NCBI RefSeq assembly: GCF_045278715.1
Contig: NZ_CP136420.1
Span: 1,736,001 to 1,800,000, forward strand
Direction: 5' to 3'
Source of the DNA: Neomoorella carbonis
GTDB taxonomy: Bacteria > Bacillota > DSM-521 > Neomoorellales > Neomoorellaceae
DNA length: 64,000 nucleotides
Below the pieces are notes generated by a model. It was not told where the DNA came from. It searched no databases and saw only the letters and a list, made by a program, of their open reading frames with translations. Positions 17,936 through 26,764 of this stretch are shown here, piece after piece (the first letter of the stretch is position 1; each line of letters begins with the position of its first letter). A program made the position numbers and the translations under genes.

Positions 17936-18880
17936 TTATGCGCTGGTCGCCACCGCCGGTACCGTAATGCCCACTTCGGCGCACCTGGCGTCGACAAAAG
18001 CCTGCATCTTGGCGATATGCTCTGGTTTGAGGTGGCTGAAACGGCCCTGGAGCTTCATGTATTCGCTGACGGGTTTCCGCTTGTCGATCTTGACCGAGAG
18101 CTTGTATTCGCCGTTCTCATATTCATAGAGCTGGAACATGCCCGTTTGTACTGCCAGTTTGGCCATTTCGATAGTCTTGTCGGCCTGGAACTGCCAGCCC
18201 TTGGGGCAGGGGGCATGGATGTGGATATAGGCCGGGCCCTCCTGGTTCAGGCCCTTACGCACCTTGTTCATTAAATCCACCGGCCAGCCGATGGAGGCCG
18301 TAGCCACATACTTCAATTCCGGATGGCCGTGGGCGATGACCTTGGGGTTATCCTTGGGGAAGAGCTTTTTCCCTTCCGGCACCACCGGGCCAGGTGGGGT
18401 AAAGGTCGTGTGAGCACCGTAAGGTGTAGTCGGCGACGTTTGAATACCGGTGTTAGCATAGGACTCATTATCGTAACAGATAAAGAGGACGTCATGGCCG
18501 CGGTAGAGCATGGCCGACAGGGCCTGGAGGCCGATGTCCACGGCGCCGCCGTCACCGGCCATAACAATGATGTTGGGGAATTCGGCGTCCGTCTTTTTCT
18601 TGCGGATCATGGCTTTAAAGGCAGCTTCAATACCAGAAGCAACGGCACCGCCGTTGGTAATCTGGGCATGGATCCATGGCACCCGCCAGGGACCGCAGCC
18701 GTAACTGGTATTGGCTACGTACATGCATCCGGTTGGACCAATGAAAATGGTGTTGGGACCCGCAGCTTTGGCTACCAGGCGATATGTCAGGGCCGGGCCG
18801 CAACCGGCGCAGGTCCGATGCCCGGGGACATAGTACTCTTCCACAGGAGCTTTCTTCAGGGAAGCAATCCGTTCCAGCAT
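17936..18880 (-). CDS. Oxalate oxidoreductase, beta (TPP-binding) subunit
   Basis: The subunit belongs to the 2-oxoacid:ferredoxin oxidoreductases. It binds thiamine pyrophosphate (GDGGAVDIG...NESYANTG) and one [4Fe-4S] cluster through Cys24, Cys27, Cys52 and a later Cys (about 225, APCPKG). Length (314 aa) and cysteine positions match the oxalate enzyme of Moorella thermoacetica. It is last in a three-gene operon, 26 nt after the alpha gene. Oxalate is split to two CO2 with transfer of two electrons to ferredoxin, feeding the Wood-Ljungdahl pathway. Confidence 0.88.
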   Translation of the reverse strand: MLERIASLKKAPVEEYYVPGHRTCAGCGPALTYRLVAKAAGPNTIFIGPTGCMYVANTSYGCGPWRVPWIHAQITNGGAVASGIEAAFKAMIRKKKTDAEFPNIIVMAGDGGAVDIGLQALSAMLYRGHDVLFICYDNESYANTGIQTSPTTPYGAHTTFTPPGPVVPEGKKLFPKDNPKVIAHGHPELKYVATASIGWPVDLMNKVRKGLNQEGPAYIHIHAPCPKGWQFQADKTIEMAKLAVQTGMFQLYEYENGEYKLSVKIDKRKPVSEYMKLQGRFSHLKPEHIAKMQAFVDARCAEVGITVPAVATSA

Positions 18881-18906
18881 TATATTTCCCTCCTTCCGGG
18901 TAAACG

Positions 18907-20094
18907 TTATAATTCAAAGGGGATCCAGTAAGCAGTCTGCTCAACTTTTCCTGTTTTGGCGATTTCCTTTAACTTCTGGTACATGCGGTAGAATTCGTCG
19001 TGGGTGACAACCTCGCCGCCCAGGCCGGCCACAAAGCCCACTGTCTTGACTTTATCGCCGTAATCGTAGAGGGCCGCCCTGAGTTCCGACAGGAGAACTC
19101 CACCGCTGCATGAAATGCCAAAGTTGGCTGAGACATCCAGGACACCTATGGCCTTGAACTTAGATAGTCTTTCTTTAATCTGCTCTGTCGGGAAAGGCCG
19201 GAAGGTCCTCAGCCTGGCCACGCCGACCTTTTCTCCCAGGTTGCGCAGGCGCCGGGCCACTGCTTTGGCCGTTTCCATATGAGCACCCTGGCCGAACATG
19301 ATAATCTCAGCGTCATCTGTCAGGTATTCTTCTATATAGGGGTCATATCTGCGCCCAAAGATGCGGGCGAATTCATCGCAGGCTTCTTCTAAAACCTTGT
19401 GCACGTTTTTAACGGCCTGGTAGCGCTGGTACTGCAGGGGCGGTCCCATGGCCGGCTCAATCTGGGGGCCGATAATCTGCGGCTTCCTCGGATCCAGGAC
19501 ATGATGGTTCTTATACGGCGGCAGGAATTCTTTCACCTGGGCCTCGTCGGGAATATCCACCCGGCCCAGGATATGGCTGACAAAGTAGCCATCAAGGCAG
19601 GCGTACTGGGGCAGCAAGACCCGCGGGTCTTCACCTACCCGGTAGTAAATCAAGGTATTATCCAGGGCTTCCTGGGGTGTGGAGGCCCAGCCCTGGATCC
19701 AGCCCTGGTCGCGGCAGCATTCGGCATCGGTATGTTCTTCACCAAAGTCACCGGGCGGGTCCAGGGTGCGGTCGGCTATGGCCATCTGCACCGGCAGGCG
19801 CTCACCGGAAATGGGGGAATAGACTTCGAAAGCATAGGTTACCCCCACGCCGGAGCTCCCGGTGAAGACCCGCGCCCCGGCAGCTGAAGCCCCGTAGACA
19901 ACGCTCAGCTGGGCGTGCTCGCCCTCGCCATGGATGAACTCGGCATCGAGTTCACCGTCGGCCACCATACGGGCCAGTTCCGACATAATGCCGGTATAGG
20001 GCCGGATGGGATAGGAGCAGATTACATCAACATCTGCCAGGCGAACACCATGGGCTACCGCCACACAACCAGAAATATTTCTTACTTTACCCAT
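18907..20094 (-). CDS. Oxalate oxidoreductase, alpha subunit
   Basis: The 395-aa protein has the 2-oxoacid:ferredoxin oxidoreductase alpha fold (domains I and II). Numbered from the ATG at 20094 (AGGAGGTG six nt upstream), it shows Tyr28 and Arg31 in YPIRPYTG, where pyruvate enzymes have a YPITP motif, plus Arg109 and Asp112 in DRTLDPPGD. From memory of the literature these are the oxalate-binding and switch-loop residues of the Moorella enzyme. That separates it from pyruvate or ketoisovalerate oxidoreductase. Being able to match the residue numbers exactly makes the assignment strong. Confidence 0.88.
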   Translation of the reverse strand: MGKVRNISGCVAVAHGVRLADVDVICSYPIRPYTGIMSELARMVADGELDAEFIHGEGEHAQLSVVYGASAAGARVFTGSSGVGVTYAFEVYSPISGERLPVQMAIADRTLDPPGDFGEEHTDAECCRDQGWIQGWASTPQEALDNTLIYYRVGEDPRVLLPQYACLDGYFVSHILGRVDIPDEAQVKEFLPPYKNHHVLDPRKPQIIGPQIEPAMGPPLQYQRYQAVKNVHKVLEEACDEFARIFGRRYDPYIEEYLTDDAEIIMFGQGAHMETAKAVARRLRNLGEKVGVARLRTFRPFPTEQIKERLSKFKAIGVLDVSANFGISCSGGVLLSELRAALYDYGDKVKTVGFVAGLGGEVVTHDEFYRMYQKLKEIAKTGKVEQTAYWIPFEL

Positions 20095-20115
20095 TTTCTT
20101 CACCTCCTGAAAGGA

Positions 20116-21063
20116 TTAATTTTTAAAATCTAATTCTGGAACCCGGGATATGGCACCGCTCGGGCAGACGGCGGTGCAGAGACCGCAACCTTTGCAGTAT
20201 TTGAGGTTAAAAGCAGGTCCATCATCGGACATGGTAATGCAGGAATCCGGGCAGGAGATCCAGCAGGTCCAGCACTGGGTGCAGGCTTCCGGGTTGAGGA
20301 CGGGCCGCTGGATGCGCCAGTTACCGGTAACCATGCCTTCATTTTCTACCTGCGGGGAAGGAACGGTACCGGCAAAGGGCATTTGCTTCAATAGCTCTTT
20401 CGCCGTTACGGCTACTTCTTCTACCACTTCATGGGCCGGTAGCTCCCTTATCTGGGCTTCCTCATAGCCCCGGCGCATGGCGGCAGGATTTTTGACTACA
20501 GCGGCCAGGTTATCAATATCGACGATGCCAGTTGCCTTTACTACGGCACCGGCTATAGGGGCGGCAATACCGGCGCCAATTCCGGTGGCGTCAGTCGCAC
20601 CTTCAGCCCCGGATAGAGTCATGACGGCCTGGGCCATGCTGTTGGCATCCACGGTGACGATCCGGGCCAGGTTACCGGTATCGCCCAGGAATTCCAGGAT
20701 GGTATCAATGCTGCGCCTGGTGTTGACCACCAGAGTGCTGCCGGGCTTGATACCCTTCAGGATGGGGACACCTTTGACCAGGGTTTCCTCAACCACGACG
20801 ACAATGTCCGGGTTCTCGTTTTCATACACGTATCTGCTTTCTATGGGATCGCTGCTAATGCGGGCGTAGGCCCTTACCGGGACGTAGATACGGTCGGGGA
20901 GATCGACATAGTTCTCCCAGGCCTGGACATACTTGCCTTCCTTAGCCGCAGCTTCCGTTAAGGCCACCACGATATCGCGGGCGTCTTTATTCATGACCAC
21001 ACCGCGTGCCCAGACGGTAATCTGCTTAAGGTTGGGTTCGGCAAAGAGTTCTTGAGTGGACAA
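20116..21063 (-). CDS. Oxalate oxidoreductase, fused gamma-delta subunit
   Basis: Residues ~10-190 form the gamma domain of 2-oxoacid oxidoreductases. After a linker, the C-terminal ~75 residues are a two-[4Fe-4S] ferredoxin domain (CTQCWTCWISCPDSC and CKGCGLCTAVCPSG). This gamma-delta fusion is characteristic of the oxalate enzyme. The start is TTG with AAAGGAGG upstream. It is first in the operon gamma/delta-alpha-beta; the 160 nt upstream hold no clear promoter, so it might also be read from the AAA+ ATPase gene. Confidence 0.87.
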   Translation of the reverse strand: MSTQELFAEPNLKQITVWARGVVMNKDARDIVVALTEAAAKEGKYVQAWENYVDLPDRIYVPVRAYARISSDPIESRYVYENENPDIVVVVEETLVKGVPILKGIKPGSTLVVNTRRSIDTILEFLGDTGNLARIVTVDANSMAQAVMTLSGAEGATDATGIGAGIAAPIAGAVVKATGIVDIDNLAAVVKNPAAMRRGYEEAQIRELPAHEVVEEVAVTAKELLKQMPFAGTVPSPQVENEGMVTGNWRIQRPVLNPEACTQCWTCWISCPDSCITMSDDGPAFNLKYCKGCGLCTAVCPSGAISRVPELDFKN

Positions 21064-21223
21064 TTTACGTTCCTCCTTTCTTTCTTGCCTGTCAATGCCG
21101 GCACTGATAGCACTCTCCCGCAGCCGGGAGCTTCCTCGCAGCCGGTGCCAGTAGTCTTCTAATAACTGGAGTACAACTCTGCCCCGGCCGCCGATGCTAT
21201 AGTTTCCGCTATGTCTTCCAGCC
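21064..21223. other. Gap between AAA+ ATPase and oxalate oxidoreductase genes (160 nt)
   Basis: The DNA is GC-rich. A GTG overlapping the ATPase stop (TGA) has a GGGGAGG site and opens a 22-codon frame, and another start-less short frame ends in a Cys-x-x-Cys. Neither convinces me as a gene. No terminator is visible, so readthrough from the ATPase gene is possible. Confidence 0.4.
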
Positions 21224-23425
21224 TCACCTCCCCAGTCTGGTCACTGCACCGGGAATAACATTATTCCAGACGGGACGGACACTGCGGTTATCCGCCCCGG
21301 TCCGTGCCTGATGTTTTTCACCCTGGATTTCAGCCAGGGCCTGCTCCAGGTGGCGGGTTTTAATGACACCCCGCCCCGGTTCGTCGGCCGAATCTCCCTT
21401 CACTATTTCGGCTACAGCCAGCAAAGCTGCCCGTTTGCACACGGCTTCTATTTCTGACCCCACCAGCCCTTCGGCAGCCTGGGCCAGGTTGTCTAAATTT
21501 AAGCCCCGTTCCACCGGCCGGGAGCGTAAATAGATCTCGAATATCTCTCTCCGGGCCGCCTGGTCCGGGTAAGGAAACTCCAGAATCTGGTCAAAGCGCC
21601 CGGGACGGAGGACGGCCGGGTCAAGGAGGTCAATCCGGTTGGTTGCCCCCAGGACGATTACTTCCCGCAAATCCTCCAGGCCGTCCAGTTCCATCAAAAA
21701 CTGGGATACCAGGCGACTGCCGATGTTGCTCCCTTCGCCGCTTTTACGGGCGGGCAGCAGGGCGTCGATTTCATCAAAAAACAGGAGGCAGGGAGAGGCC
21801 TGGCGCGCCTTGCGGAAAATCTCGTGCAGGGTCTTTTCCGCCTCCCCCCACCAGTGGGAGAAGAGGAGGGAACTGTTTACCGGGATAAAGTTTATCCCGC
21901 TTTCCCGGGCCAGGGCCCTGGCTACCAGGGTCTTGCCCGTGCCCGGCGGTCCAGAAAGCAAGATGCCTTTCGGTGCCGGCAGGTCAAATTGCTGGAAAAG
22001 CTCGGGATACTGCAGGGGCCACTGGACCATGGCTTGAAGGCGCTCTTTAATCTCGGCGAGGCCCCCGACATCCTGCCAACCGGCCGAGGGAATTTCCATG
22101 GCAAACTCCCGCGTTGCCGATGGTTCTACCTCTGCCAGGGCATCCAGGAAGTCACGCATGGTTACCTGGAGCTGTAGATCTTCCAGGGAACCTTCACCCA
22201 GCTGGAACCGGGCCAGACCGCGGCGCAAGGCGTACATACCCGCTTCCCGGCAGAGGGCGGCCAGATCGGCACCCACAAAGCCGTGGGTAATGGCTGCCAG
22301 TCGATCTAACGAGACGTCTCCTGCCAGGGACATACCCCGGGTGTGTATCTGTAAAATCTCCCGCCGGCCCCGCTGGTCGGGCACGTTAATAGCGATCTCC
22401 CGGTCGAAACGCCCCGGGCGTCGCAGGGCCGGGTCCACCAGGTCGGGAATGTTTGTGGCGGCGATCACAATGACATTGCCGCGGGATTCCAGCCCGTCCA
22501 TCAGGGCCAGCAGCTGGGCCACCACGCGCTTTTCAACATCGCCGTGGACGTCGGCCCGGCGGGGTGCGATGGCATCAATTTCATCCAGGAAAATGATACT
22601 CGGCGCCTTTTTTCTAGCCTCGTCGAAAACCTGACGCAGGCGGGCTTCGCTCTCACCGTAGTATTTATGCATTATCTCTGGGCCGTTGACGTGAATGAAG
22701 TGGGCTTCCGTTTCGGAAGCTACGGCGCGGGCAATAAGGGTTTTGCCCGTGCCGGGGGCGCCGTACATAAGTATGCCCTTCGGCGCTTCCACACCTAGTC
22801 GGTGAAATAATTGCGGATATTTTAGTGGTAGTTCGATAATTTCCCGGACCCGCTGGACTTCTTTGGCCAGGCCGCCAATATCTTCATATGTCACCCGCTG
22901 GCCCCGGCCTTCTGTATCCTCGCCGCCTTTAAAGCGTACCGCCGTGTCGCGGGTAATAACTACCGCTCCCCGGGGTGCTACCCCTTCGACAGTAAAGGCC
23001 TCATCGCCACCGGTAAACTGGGGGATGGTTACCTGGTCGCCGACCACTACAGCGCGGCCAATTAAATGTTTTTTCAAGTGAACAATCTCGTGTTCACCGG
23101 CCAGGGTCCAGCCCGGGAGTACCGGCGCCAGGATGACAGTCCGGGCCGGCTGCCACTCCTGCCCTGTAAGGGTAATGCCTTCCCCAATACCGACCCCGGC
23201 ATTTTGCCTTAAAATGCCGTCCATCTGGATATTGCCCGGCGGGCACCCCTCTTGAAAGGCGGGCATAACCCTGGCCACCGTTGTCCGCTTGCCTGTAATG
23301 GCTACCACATCATTGGGCTTTAGGCCCAGTTCTTCCATCACGTCAGAAAGCACTCTTACAATACCCTTGCGCGCATCTTCGACCATGCCTTCACAAACAC
23401 GGAGTTTAACCCCAGCTGCGGGCAT
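21224..23425 (-). CDS. CDC48/VAT-type AAA+ ATPase with two ATPase domains
   Basis: The ~733-aa protein has the p97/VAT layout: an N-terminal double-psi barrel domain (residues ~1-180), D1 with Walker A GAPGTGKT and Walker B IIFLDEIDA, and D2 with GPPGTGKT and LLFFDEIDA, plus arginine-finger regions (RRPGRFDREI, LRPGRFDQIL). Such unfoldases are universal in archaea and eukaryotes but patchy in bacteria, so transfer from archaea is plausible. The ATG at 23425 has GAGGGG seven nt upstream; an ATG 21 nt earlier has none. Upstream lie a SigH-like promoter and palindromes probably bound by the neighbouring GntR regulator. Confidence 0.9.
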   Translation of the reverse strand: MPAAGVKLRVCEGMVEDARKGIVRVLSDVMEELGLKPNDVVAITGKRTTVARVMPAFQEGCPPGNIQMDGILRQNAGVGIGEGITLTGQEWQPARTVILAPVLPGWTLAGEHEIVHLKKHLIGRAVVVGDQVTIPQFTGGDEAFTVEGVAPRGAVVITRDTAVRFKGGEDTEGRGQRVTYEDIGGLAKEVQRVREIIELPLKYPQLFHRLGVEAPKGILMYGAPGTGKTLIARAVASETEAHFIHVNGPEIMHKYYGESEARLRQVFDEARKKAPSIIFLDEIDAIAPRRADVHGDVEKRVVAQLLALMDGLESRGNVIVIAATNIPDLVDPALRRPGRFDREIAINVPDQRGRREILQIHTRGMSLAGDVSLDRLAAITHGFVGADLAALCREAGMYALRRGLARFQLGEGSLEDLQLQVTMRDFLDALAEVEPSATREFAMEIPSAGWQDVGGLAEIKERLQAMVQWPLQYPELFQQFDLPAPKGILLSGPPGTGKTLVARALARESGINFIPVNSSLLFSHWWGEAEKTLHEIFRKARQASPCLLFFDEIDALLPARKSGEGSNIGSRLVSQFLMELDGLEDLREVIVLGATNRIDLLDPAVLRPGRFDQILEFPYPDQAARREIFEIYLRSRPVERGLNLDNLAQAAEGLVGSEIEAVCKRAALLAVAEIVKGDSADEPGRGVIKTRHLEQALAEIQGEKHQARTGADNRSVRPVWNNVIPGAVTRLGR

Positions 23426-23457
23426 AAGCTTCCCCTCGCCGTTCATTTAATATTACT

Positions 23458-23472
23458 GGTATACGGTATACC
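23458..23472. promoter_or_regulatory. Perfect palindrome, probable GntR/FCD operator
   Basis: GGTATACGGTATACC is a 15-bp perfect inverted repeat 33 nt upstream of the AAA+ ATPase start. GntR proteins of the FCD group often bind short TGGTATACCA-like palindromes, and such a regulator is encoded just upstream. Confidence 0.6.
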
Positions 23473-23600
23473 TTGTCTACAGTTTTTAAAATCGTCTTCT
23501 TTTCTGAACCTGTACGCCCCTGAACTATATATTTGTCGAATTTATGCTCTTTTTGTTAATTTTTAAGGCCACCAATAGAGGTGGTATTAAAAACGTATTT

Positions 23601-23608
23601 GGTATACC
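23601..23608. promoter_or_regulatory. Second GGTATACC palindrome in the ATPase promoter region
   Basis: GGTATACC lies 19 nt past the -10-like half of the SigH-type element, which is where a repressor would block transcription. Confidence 0.5.
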
Positions 23609-23626
23609 TTTTGTTTGCGTTTAAAA

Positions 23627-23655
23627 TTATTCGACGTTTCATTGGAGATTCCTGC
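23627..23655 (-). promoter_or_regulatory. SigH-like promoter upstream of the AAA+ ATPase gene
   Basis: On the minus strand GCAGGAA (23649-23655), exactly 15 nt, then CGAATAA. This is the copy closest to the SigH consensus in its -10 half (GAAT). The start codon is ~200 nt downstream. Confidence 0.6.
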
Positions 23656-23676
23656 TGGTTAAGGAAGACTTTTTCG

Positions 23677-24375
23677 TTAAAAGTTGGTATTTTTTTGATC
23701 CCTTAAGGCTAGCTGGAGAAAGTATGCCTGGCGGGAATTTTCTATATGCTGCCGGGCAATTCTTTCCGCCCTTTCACCGTCACCTTTCATGAGGGCTTCC
23801 AGCAACTCCCGGTGCTCCCGGGTTGCGGCCCTCGTACGTCCGGGAACACTGTAACCCACCTTAGTAAAGCCGACTATATAATCCACCAGGTTATCGATCA
23901 TCTGGTGCAGGCGGGGACTCTCGGCGGCTTTGCAGATAATTTCATTAAACTCCAGGTGCAGCTCCTGCAACCTGTCGTAATCGTCTTCATCACAGGCCTT
24001 TTCCATGGCATTTACAAGCTCATTTAATCTTTTTAGCTGAATTGGATTAATATGTTCCGCAGCCAGCCGGGCGGCCAATCCTTCCAGGACGGCCCGGATG
24101 CTGTAGACTTCCCAGGCTTCCCGGGTGGACATGCGGGCAACCACCACTCCCCGCCGGGGCAGGTGTTCGACCAGTCCTTCCAGCTCCAGCTTGCGGATGG
24201 CCTCCCGTACCGGTGTACGGCTGACACCCAGCTGTTTGGCTATTTTCCGTTCCACCAGGCGGGTACCCGGCTCCAGGCGGCCGGTGAGGATGGCTTCCCG
24301 TAAGGCATTGTAGGCTTCCTGGCGCACAGGCTGGTAATTTTGCAGGTCGATTGGTTCAAGCAAGCTTTCCATCAT
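23677..24375 (-). CDS. GntR-family regulator, FCD subfamily
   Basis: The 232-aa protein has an N-terminal winged helix (AYNALREAILTGRLEPG, ERKIAKQLGVSRTPVREAIRKLELEGLV) and a C-terminal FCD all-helical ligand domain (EVYSIRAVLEGLAARLA, HLEFNEIICKA, EHRELLEALMKGD). FCD regulators usually sense small organic acids through a metal site. GGTAT-N5-ATACC lies upstream of its own gene and two related palindromes lie downstream before the ATPase gene, so it probably controls itself, the ATPase and perhaps the oxalate genes. Confidence 0.9.
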   Translation of the reverse strand: MMESLLEPIDLQNYQPVRQEAYNALREAILTGRLEPGTRLVERKIAKQLGVSRTPVREAIRKLELEGLVEHLPRRGVVVARMSTREAWEVYSIRAVLEGLAARLAAEHINPIQLKRLNELVNAMEKACDEDDYDRLQELHLEFNEIICKAAESPRLHQMIDNLVDYIVGFTKVGYSVPGRTRAATREHRELLEALMKGDGERAERIARQHIENSRQAYFLQLALRDQKNTNF

Positions 24376-24428
24376 ATCCCCCTCTTTGGCTACTTTTTCT
24401 TAAACATATGCCGTTCCCCGCCACATAT

Positions 24429-24443
24429 GGTATATGGGATACC
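24429..24443. promoter_or_regulatory. GGTAT-N5-ATACC inverted repeat upstream of gntR
   Basis: GGTATATGGGATACC matches the two palindromes at 23458 and 23601 in its arms and lies ~55 nt before the GntR gene start, fitting autoregulation. Confidence 0.55.
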
Positions 24444-24495
24444 TTAACTCAAAATTAGCACATATTTGGACAAAAAACAAGAGGGGAAGTTAGGT

Positions 24496-25488
24496 CTATA
24501 CTTTTTCTACCGGCAGGCCAGCCATTTTCATTTTTTCCCTGAATTCTTCCTCGTACTCTTCATAGGTGTGAACCTTGACCGGGTAATTCCAGGGGTTGAT
24601 GTGCCTCCTGGCGCGGCTATCGTTGGGCAGGTTGCGGGTCGGGCTGAGGAAAATTCCGCCCATGTGTACCAGTTTGCTGAAGGGGAAGTAGGCCCCCAGT
24701 GTACATACGAGGAATAAGTGGATGTAAAAAAGAACGCCAATTCCTGCCGGGACCCTGGGCCTGAAGGTCACCAGTCCTGTAGTCAATTCCTTAACTGCCG
24801 TAATGTCTACCCTGAAAAAATAGCGCATGAGGATGCCCGTGCCGGCTATTCCCAGGATCAAAAAGAGGGGAAAATAATCGGCGGGGAGGGAGATATAGCG
24901 TACCTGGGGAATAACCACCCGCCTGAGGAAGAGATAAGTCACGGCAACTACAATTACTATATCGGTTATATACAGCCCCTGCAGGCCGAAGCGGAAAAAG
25001 CCATCGATGCCTTCCAGCCAGGAAACAAAGGCCGGGACCGGTTCGGTAAAAAAGCGCAGGTGGCGGAGAAAGATCAGCAGGAAGGACCAGTGAAACATTA
25101 GTCCTCCCAGCCAGAGCCACTTTTCCCAGTGATAAGCCAGCCGGGGGCCCCGGTGCAATTCCATCCTGGTATTTCGTAACAGGGAGCGAAAGAACAATAC
25201 TTCCAGGGCCATCCTGCCGACCACGCCGGCAGTGCTGGAAGGATTGTCAAAGGTGCTCGCCTTGATCCAGGGCAGGGATTTCTGTTGCCCGGCAGTGGTG
25301 GGTATCCGGAAAGGTACCGGCACCCGCCCCCACTTTATGACACGGTAGGCCATCCCTGCTAAAAAGATGACGATGGCGGCGTAGGGTATGATAACTCCAA
25401 ACAGGTAGTGCCACCCTGCCACTCCCGCACCGAGATAAACTACCAGCATGAGGACGACGACACTAAAAAAGGAAAATGCCATTCCCAT
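24496..25488 (-). CDS. dsrM: DsrM, membrane cytochrome b subunit of DsrMKJOP
   Basis: The ~330-aa protein is a NarI-like cytochrome b. It has five to six membrane helices with His residues for two hemes b (around ...YHWEKWLWLGGLMFHWSFLL... and FYIHLFLVCTLGAYFPFSKLVHM) and the conserved NSRARRHINPWNYPV tail. DsrM exchanges electrons with menaquinone and passes them to DsrK. The ATG at 25488 follows GAGGGGT. In this genome dsrM is last in the order K-J-O-P-M, not first as in many sulfate reducers. Confidence 0.88.
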   Translation of the reverse strand: MGMAFSFFSVVVLMLVVYLGAGVAGWHYLFGVIIPYAAIVIFLAGMAYRVIKWGRVPVPFRIPTTAGQQKSLPWIKASTFDNPSSTAGVVGRMALEVLFFRSLLRNTRMELHRGPRLAYHWEKWLWLGGLMFHWSFLLIFLRHLRFFTEPVPAFVSWLEGIDGFFRFGLQGLYITDIVIVVAVTYLFLRRVVIPQVRYISLPADYFPLFLILGIAGTGILMRYFFRVDITAVKELTTGLVTFRPRVPAGIGVLFYIHLFLVCTLGAYFPFSKLVHMGGIFLSPTRNLPNDSRARRHINPWNYPVKVHTYEEYEEEFREKMKMAGLPVEKV

Positions 25489-25508
25489 TGCTTTACCCCT
25501 CATTTCCA

Positions 25509-26666
25509 CTATACTGTCTCTTCTTTGACGCTAATTGCTATTTTATACAGGAAGGTAAGTACCAGGAGGCCGGTTGCCCAGACGCCCAGGGCAATTAAGG
25601 TCTCCGGCAAAGTAGGCACGTATTCGGTAACCCTTTCAAAGGGATTGGGTATAAAGCCGCCGATGACCAGGCCTATTCCCTTTTCAATCCACATGGAAAC
25701 AAAAACCGCCGCGCAGGCTACCTGGAGGTAACTATCCCTGGCGCGCGTCTCCGGGTTAATTAAAAGCACCAGGGCGAGAACCACCAGGATGGCAAAGGCC
25801 CACATCCAGGAGACGAGCTTACCATGACCATCCAGGCCGGCAAAGAGGTACTTGAGGGTATACATACCATGGGCCGGTACCTGGCTGTAAAAGGCGGTGA
25901 AAAATTCCAATCCGATAAAAAAGGCACTGACGATGGTGGCGTAGGTGACTATTGCCGCCAGCTTTTGGATGGCTTCCCGGCCCGGATCAAATTTACTGAC
26001 CCTTTTAATGATATAGCACAGCAGGATGAGCAGGGCCGGACCGGAAGCAAAGGCCGACGCCAGGAAGCGGGCCGCCATAATGGCCGTCAGCCAGTAGTGC
26101 CTGCCCGGCAGGCCGGCGTAGAGGAAGGCCGTAACCGTATGAATGCTGACGGCCCAGGGGATGGAGACATAAACCAATATCTTTGTCCAGGCCGGTGGCG
26201 GAACGGCTTTATATTCTGCCTCCAGGGCATGCCAGCCGGCAATGATATTTAAAAGGAGGTACCCGTTCAGCGCGATCATATCCCAAAAAAACATGGAGTT
26301 GGGGGTGGGATAGAAGATCATATTAAGAATTCGCATGGGCTTACCGACATCGACTATTACGAACAGCAGGCACATAATCAGGGCGGCAACAGCCAGGAAC
26401 TCTCCCAGGATGGTAATCCTGCCGAAGGCTTTGACATTATGCAGGTAATAGGGCAGGACGACCATCACTGCCGAGGCCGCCACCCCCACCAGGAAGGTAA
26501 ACTGGCTGATGTACAGCCCCCAGGAAACATCCCTGCTCATACCGGTAATGGTCAGCCCTTTATTCAACTGCCAGAGGTAGCAGGTAAAACCGGTCCCGAT
26601 CAGGACGAGTAAAAGGGTTATCCAGCCCCAGTATCTTTTGCTCCCGGTTAAAGCCTTTACCAGCAT
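25509..26666 (-). CDS. dsrP: DsrP, NrfD-family integral membrane subunit of DsrMKJOP
   Basis: A 385-aa protein with about ten membrane helices and the NrfD/PsrC family signature around GMSRDVSWGLYISQFTFLVGVA and NPETRARDSYLQVACAAVFVSMWIEKGIGLVIGGFIP-like segments. It is thought to bind quinone and pair with the Fe-S protein DsrO and cytochrome DsrJ on the outer side. ATG follows GGAGGAAGGG. Confidence 0.9.
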   Translation of the reverse strand: MLVKALTGSKRYWGWITLLLVLIGTGFTCYLWQLNKGLTITGMSRDVSWGLYISQFTFLVGVAASAVMVVLPYYLHNVKAFGRITILGEFLAVAALIMCLLFVIVDVGKPMRILNMIFYPTPNSMFFWDMIALNGYLLLNIIAGWHALEAEYKAVPPPAWTKILVYVSIPWAVSIHTVTAFLYAGLPGRHYWLTAIMAARFLASAFASGPALLILLCYIIKRVSKFDPGREAIQKLAAIVTYATIVSAFFIGLEFFTAFYSQVPAHGMYTLKYLFAGLDGHGKLVSWMWAFAILVVLALVLLINPETRARDSYLQVACAAVFVSMWIEKGIGLVIGGFIPNPFERVTEYVPTLPETLIALGVWATGLLVLTFLYKIAISVKEETV

Positions 26667-26764
26667 ATCTACCCTTCCTCCGCCTCATTTTCTCCCGTAT
26701 ATCAGCGACGGCCGGGGACCGTCGTGCAACGCCATCTTGAGAAATTCCCATCCTGGAAGCCGAT

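Noticed and set aside
17936..21063. Pyruvate or ketoisovalerate:ferredoxin oxidoreductase
   Set aside because: Arg31 in YPIRP, Asp112 and the gamma-delta fusion fit the oxalate enzyme better.
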